From: Delphinapterus leucas
Taxonomy: Eukaryota > Chordata > Mammalia > Artiodactyla > Monodontidae
Reading direction: 5' to 3'
Length of the DNA: 64,000 nt
Assembly: GCF_002288925.2 (NCBI RefSeq)
Contig: NW_022098076.1
Coordinates: 82,454,977-82,518,976 of the forward strand
Below, one piece after another: positions 59,062 through 64,000 of this stretch (positions are counted from its first letter, which is position 1; the number at the start of each line of letters is the position of its first letter). The notes beneath the pieces are model-generated. The model was not told the origin of the DNA, searched no databases, and saw only the letters and a list, made by a program, of their open reading frames with translations. A program made the position numbers and the translations under genes.

Positions 59062-60549
59062 ATAGTGAGATTGTGCATGCAACCACTTTGAAAGAATTTA
59101 GGACAGAATAAAAGAAATCTGGATGTAAATAAAAAGAAACATTAATAAATTAGCCAGTATTTATGTCTTGTCTGGATTTTGTTTTTTATCCTGTAGATGG
59201 AAAAGATCCACATATTACTTCCTTTTGTCCAACAAAAACAGATTATTCTTAAAAATGGCCATACAATTACCATCAGAAAAGGCAATTAATATATTTTTAC
59301 TCCTACCAATATTGGTTTGGGTTCATTTTTTGTCTAGATTTTGAGTCAATTTTCTGTTGGTTAGTTTTGTATTTTGCTGTATTTATGTCTTAGTCCCAAA
59401 TGCATGTGAATTTCTGTTACAAATGGTATCAACTGTGGAAGAAAAAGCAAGAGAAGTTAGTGGCTCGGTGTACTGCAACACAGAAAAATGCCCAGGGGCT
59501 CAGGATGATGAGCATGTCTTCATAATTCTCAAAAAACCAACAAAACCCTCCACTAACAGTACACTATATTTCTTTGTTTAATAGGTTAGTAATGATGAAG
59601 TGATTTGCACTGTATCCTACTCAGCTACTGACATTTTTATACTCTTCAGATCACTGGGTATAATGGCAAGAGTAGTTTTGAATTCTTTGGATGAAAGAGT
59701 TACTAGTAATTTAAGAGAGGTAATGGATATTTTCATCACTTGGATTTCTATAGCAAATTATGACAAGTTCGTCTTCTTTGCTGTACAAAGACCTTATAAT
59801 CAGTCTTAAAGACATATAAGTGCCTTTGCCTTCTGTTTTGTACAGCTTTTTATAGCAGTTTTTTGTAAAGATTTTTTGTCAGTTGTGATGGAACATCCTA
59901 TCAGAATTTATTTTTCTCAAGGGAAGAAGAGGTTTATCTTTAGTTCAAACATTCACCATTGGACTCAAATCAGTGTTTAAATTCAGTCTTTAGTTATCAG
60001 GTGAGAATGTTTATAGCCTTCATGTTAGGGTAGGTCCATCCTTGATCCCTTTACCAAAACTGACCAAAGATGGTTAGTGAGCAGGCTAAACACATCAAAC
60101 CTTTAAAGAGTATGCAAAATTACTTTCAAATGAAGGCATTCCTTTCAATACAAGAGCTGATAGAGAAAATACATGAATAAACAAAATCTCATTACATATG
60201 ATGATTATGAAACTTTTAATAAAATCTCTGTGGGATTACGTCAGTAAAGGAGAGTAAAGATTGTACAGTATCTTCAATGGGATGATACTCGTTGATGATT
60301 TTGCACTGAATTCATTTGAATACATATAGACAAATTGTTTCCAAAATCAATTAATTAAAAAGGGATGTTAATGTGAGAGTTGCAGTGGCCCTCTCAAACC
60401 CTTCCGACCTTCCAGTTTCCAATTTGAAAAGGCATAATTAAAAATACACATTAAACATTCATAAAGGAGGTGGACACAGTCTAAAGAAAACCAGATTGGG
60501 AGAGAGATCAGTGCTCTAGTTCTGGCTCTGCTGCTGAATGCGGCGGCAC
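59062..60549. other. Unassigned sequence
   Basis: No family or exon recognised. Confidence 0.45.
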
Positions 60550-60711
60550 AGTCCTTTATCAGATATGTCTTTTGCAAACACTTTTCTGGCTGTGCCTTGT
60601 CTTACTCTCTTTATTAAAAAAAATTTTTTATTTGGAGTATAGTTGAGTTATAATGTTGTGTTAGTTTCAGGCACACAGCAAAGTGAATCTGTTATATATA
60701 CATATATATAT

Positions 60712-60773
60712 AATCTAAAAAAGAATGGGGAGATATGTATATATATATATATCTCCCCACTCTTTTTTAGATT
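60712..60773. repeat. 25-bp inverted repeat (hairpin) around a TA tract
   Basis: AATCTAAAAAAGAATGGGGAG... (60712-60736) is the reverse complement of ...CTCCCCACTCTTTTTTAGATT (60749-60773), one mismatch, separated by TA dinucleotides. Other L1 copies here have only the right arm. Confidence 0.9.
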
Positions 60774-61002
60774 CTTTTCCCATATAGGCCATTACAGAGT
60801 ATTGAGTAGAGTTCCCTGTGGTATACAGTAGATCCTTATTAGTTATCTATTTTATATATAGTAGTGTGTATATGTCAATCCCAATCTTCCAATTTATCCT
60901 TCCCCCCTTATCCCCAGTAACTATAAGTTTATTTTCTACGTCTATAACTTTATTTCTGTTTTGTAGATGAGTTCATTTGTACCATTTTTTTAGATTCCAC
61001 AT

Positions 61003-61167
61003 ATAAGCGATATCATATTTGTCTTTCATATTTGTCTTTCTCTGTCTGACTTACTTCACTCACTATGTGAGTGAAGACTCACATATGTGAGTCAGACTCT
61101 GTCTGACTGTCTCATATAAGTGATATCATATTTGTCTTGCTCTGTCTGACTTACTTCACTCACTATG
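61003..61167. repeat. Tandem duplication with three small hairpins in L1
   Basis: The 'gatatcatatttgtctt..ctctgtctgacttacttcactcactatg' segment occurs twice (about 61007-61066 and 61121-61167). Between the copies lie CTTCACTCAC-TAT-GTGAGTGAAG (61054-61076), ACTCACATATGTGAGT (61077-61092) and GTCAGAC-TCT-GTCTGAC (61091-61107). Confidence 0.9.
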
Positions 61168-61428
61168 ACAGTCTCTAGATCCAACTGCATTGCTGCAAAT
61201 GGCATTATTTAGTTCTTTTTTGTGGCTGAGTAATATTCCGTTATATATATATGTACCACATTTTCTTTATCCATTTCTCTGTTGATGGACTTTCAGGTTG
61301 CTTCCATGTCCTGGCTATTGTAAATAGTGCTGCAATGAACACTGGGGTGCATGTATCTTTTCCAATTATGCTTTTCTCCAGATATATGCCCAGGAGTGGG
61401 ATTCCTGCATCATACTGTAGCTCTATTT

Positions 61429-62510
61429 TTAGTTTTTAAGGAACCTCCACATTGTTCTCCACAGTGGCTGTACCAGTTTACATTCCCACCAACAGTGTAG
61501 GAGGGTTTCCTTTTCTCCACACCCTCTCCAGCATTTATTGTTTGTAGATTTTTTGATGATGGCCATGTTGACTGGTGTGAGGTGATAACTCCTTGTAGTT
61601 TTGATTTGCATTTCTCTAATAATTAGTGATGTTGAGCATCTTTTCATGTGCTTTTCACCATCTGTATGTCTTCTTTGGAGAAATGTCTATTTAGATCTTC
61701 CACCCAGTTTTTGAATGGGTTGTTTGTTTTTTTGATATTGAGCTATGTGTGCTGTTTGTATATTTTGGAGATTAATCCGTTGTCGGTTTCTTTGTTTGCA
61801 AATATTTTCTCCCGTTCTAAAAGTTGTCTTTTCATTTTGTTTATGGTTTCCTTTGCTGTGCAAAAGCTTTTAAGTTTCACTAGGTCCCATTCACTTATTT
61901 TTGTCTTTATTTTCATTACTCTAGGAGGTGGATCAAAAAAGATCTTGCTGTGATTTATGTCAGAGAGTGTTCTGCCTATGTTTTCCTCTAAGAGTTTTAT
62001 AGTGTCTGGCCTTACATTTAGGCCTTTAATCCATTTTGAGTTTATTTTTGTATATGGTGTTAGGGAGTATTCTAATTTCATTTTTGACATGTAGCTGTCC
62101 AGTTTTCCCAGCACAACTTATTGAAGAGACTGTCTTTTCTCCATTGTATATTCTTGCCTCCTTTGTCATAGATTAGGTGGCCATAGGTGTGTGCATTTAT
62201 CTCTGGACTTTCTGTCCTATTCTACTGATCTATATTTCTGTTTTTGTGCCAGTACCATACTGTTTTGATGACTCTAGTTTGTAGTATAGTCTAAGTCAGA
62301 GAGCCTGATTCTTCCAGCTTCGTTTTTCTTTCTCAAGATTGTTTTGACTATTTGTGGTCTTCTGTTTTTCCATCCAAATTGTAAAATTTTTTGTTCTAAT
62401 TCTGTGAAAAAAGCCATTGGTAATTTGATAAAATTGCATTGAATCTGTAGATTGCCTTGGGTAGTATAGTCATTTTCACAATATTGATTCTTCCAGTCCA
62501 AGAACACGGT
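61429..62510 (-). pseudogene. L1 ORF2 C-terminal half, broken
   Basis: Minus-strand frames at 61429-61647, 61743-62114 and 62274-62590 encode, from right to left, RT thumb ([30 protein letters not shown]), [30 protein letters not shown], and the cysteine motif region. Here the CX3CX7HX4C residues are all present in one frame ([13 protein letters not shown]), unlike the large L1 at 41-46 kb. The last frame crosses about 80 bases into the older L1 by chance. Confidence 0.85.
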
Positions 62511-62837
62511 ATTATTCTCTTGATACTGTCTTTTGCAGGGCAGAAGTTTCTAGTTTTAATGAAGTCCAAATCATTAATTACTTCATTCATGAATTGTGTC
62601 TTTGGTGTTGTATCTAAAACGGCATCACCATACCTAAGTTCATCTAGACTTTCTATGTTGTCTTCTAGGAGTTTTTATAGCCTTGTGTTTTACTTTTAGA
62701 TCTATGATCTATTTTGAGTTAATTTTGATGAAAAATGCAAGGTCTGTGTCTGGATTCTATTTTTTTTTTTTTTTGCTTGTGAATGTACAGTTGTGAGACT
62801 TTTTTTTTTTTAATGAAGCACCGGCAACAAGAACACT

Positions 62838-62965
62838 GACAAATCATTTCATTTCTTTATGTCTTGGTTTGCTTACATGCAAAACCAATGTGATCCCTGA
62901 CCTGCCTGTCTCATGAAGCAAGGGTGAAAATAAAATGAAATAACATCCATGAAAATTCTGCATAA
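62838..62965 (+). mobile_element. MIR SINE
   Basis: 'ctgacaaatcatttcatttctttatgtcttggtttgcttacatgcaaaaccaatgtgatccctgacctgcctgtctcatgaag' then 'aaaatgaaataacatcc': MIR order, 3' two-thirds. Confidence 0.75.
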
Positions 62966-64000
62966 ATTCCAGTCAATGTCTTATTCACTAATAAAATGGG
63001 AACCCAATAAAGCAATGGCCATGACTTTCTCACCCTTGAACCTCTGGTGCTCAGTCATGCCTTCCATTAAGCAGATAGTAAATGTTTCAAAAAGTTTTAT
63101 GTCATATTCTTATTGATTATTAATAATCATTACAATAAATGATGAATTTGATTTAGAAGTTTTAGAAAGTACCAAGTGTTGAAAAATTCATCTATAACTA
63201 CCGTAAAAATATACCTATTAACATTTAAGCGTATTTTATTCCTGTCTTCTTTCAATAAGTTTTTTTGACTTTGCACTGGGCTGAGTCCTCATGACAAAGA
63301 TTAGGGGATGCAGGAAAGGACATCACAGAAAACAACCCCCCGCCCTCTGTGGTGGGACAGGTGTGCAGGTGGTGACTGGCTGCCTCTTGGAATAGGTGTA
63401 ACTTCTCTGAACCTTTCTCGCACATGAAACGAAATGCTTAGGCTGCTCTGGGAGGGACAAGACCCTGCTCCTTGTGGAAGGAAGTAAGCAAAAACCAACT
63501 GCTCCCTAGGAGAAGGCCGGGAAACACTGCAGACCCTACACCAATGCAAAGCCAAGGTCTGCTACGACTCAGAGCAGGCAGGAAACTCTTCTGCCCATGA
63601 TCCCCCAGAGTTACAAGGCCGAGGTTTGCCTCCAATGGTGAGAGAGCTGAGAAAGGCTCATCCTTCAGACTCAGGCCAAGACTGAGGCTGGACAAGGAAG
63701 ACCAAGATTCTTTGCTGCACCTCCATCCCCCCACCATCTGCACTAGTAGCCTAGGTTAGAGAAAGAAGCAGAAGAAATCTACTGCTGGTGGAGGAGCAAT
63801 GAGGAAGAGAGAGGCGCATCCCATCTTTGACACAAACACGTGGGAAGTGTTGGAATCTGATAGTGAAGGAAGAATACCGAGAAAGCTGTTGCCTTGACTC
63901 CACAGGAAATTCAAGGGAAGAGTAACCCACAGGTAGAGGAATTTGAAGTTTCTGACGCACTGATGACCAAAGCAACAACAAAAAACAAACATAGCTCAAT
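62966..64000. other. Unassigned, G+C-richer from 63.3 kb to the right edge
   Basis: 63,290-64,000 is clearly richer in G+C than the flanks and has several long minus-strand frames (63301-63555, 63438-63743, 63751-63999) with no domain recognised. It could be a retroviral/LTR piece or an L1 leader running off the window; neither could be confirmed. Confidence 0.35.

Larger units (their letters stand above)
60602..62521 (-). mobile_element. Younger L1, 1.9 kb, antisense, with TSDs
   Basis: Body about 60612-62511, from the A tail (T-rich 60614-60634) and 3' UTR to a 5' truncation inside the RT region. TSDs are TTACTCTCTT (60602-60611) and TTATTCTCTT (62512-62521), one mismatch. It contains two local hairpin rearrangements (60712-60773 and 61003-61167). 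Confidence 0.85.
60550..62795 (-). mobile_element. Older L1M, antisense, split by a younger L1
   Basis: Left part 60550-60611 ('cctttatcagatatgtcttttgcaaacacttttc', 'gccttgtcttactctctt'). Right part 62512-62795 ('tattctcttgatactgtcttttgcagggcagaag', 'ttaatgaagtccaaatcattaattacttc', 'tgtctttggtgttgtatctaaaacgg', 'gatctattttgagttaatttt'). These are consecutive antisense ORF2 sequence of an older L1 family. Confidence 0.8.

Noticed and set aside
58747..59082. 111-codon minus frame rich in KEGRKEGR repeats and plus frames rich in FLPS
   Set aside because: Translation of the TTCC/TTTC microsatellite.
1..64000. An undescribed multi-gene system
   Set aside because: No intact coding gene was found; what structure exists is retroelement nesting and rearrangement.

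Overview
This is vertebrate nuclear DNA, almost certainly mammalian and most likely from a cetacean. It is A+T-rich, has no operon-like structure, and carries MIR, L2, L1M and MLT1 fossils shared across mammals. The lineage clue is four tRNA-derived SINEs of the CHR type (cetacean, hippo, ruminant), together with L1 3' tails of the cetartiodactyl type. No ruminant BovB or Bov-tA copies were recognised. No exon, RNA gene or intact protein-coding gene could be supported, so the window reads as a gene desert or a large intron.

Layout. 1-340 is the antisense 5' end of an L1 whose body lies off the left edge. 340-15 kb holds L1 tails, L2 and MIR fossils, two CHR SINEs and a younger L1 inside an older one near 6.4-7.6 kb. 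A small L1 at 15.33-15.81 kb shows a 5' inversion with target-site duplications (TSDs). 16-32 kb is mostly unassigned sequence with L2, MIR and L1M fossils, one MLT1 LTR (23.8-24.4 kb) and a very short L1 tail insertion (31.3 kb). At 33.0-36.7 kb an unidentified element of about 0.75 kb occurs twice in inverted orientation. A second MLT1 LTR lies at 38.65-39.18 kb.

The main structure is a 5.1-kb sense L1 at 40,822-45,922, flanked by 13-bp TSDs. It retains a 5' UTR, ORF1, ORF2 and a tail, but has internal deletions in both ORFs. It was later hit by a 134-bp L1 tail and by a CHR SINE, each with its own TSD. 46-60 kb contains long L2 copies, a CHR SINE with a perfect 18-bp TSD, an L2 split by an L1, a TTCC microsatellite and unassigned, possibly conserved, sequence. 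60.5-62.8 kb is an antisense L1 inside an older L1, with two hairpin-type rearrangements. The right edge (63.0-64.0 kb) is unidentified and richer in G+C.

The elements do not form a pathway. L1-encoded enzyme is the known source of mobilisation for the L1 and CHR copies, and most insertions show its hallmarks (poly-A tail, TSD, 5' truncation, inversion). Repeat names come from recognition of family sequence without a database search; boundaries are usually good to about 10-30 bases, and better where TSDs are given.
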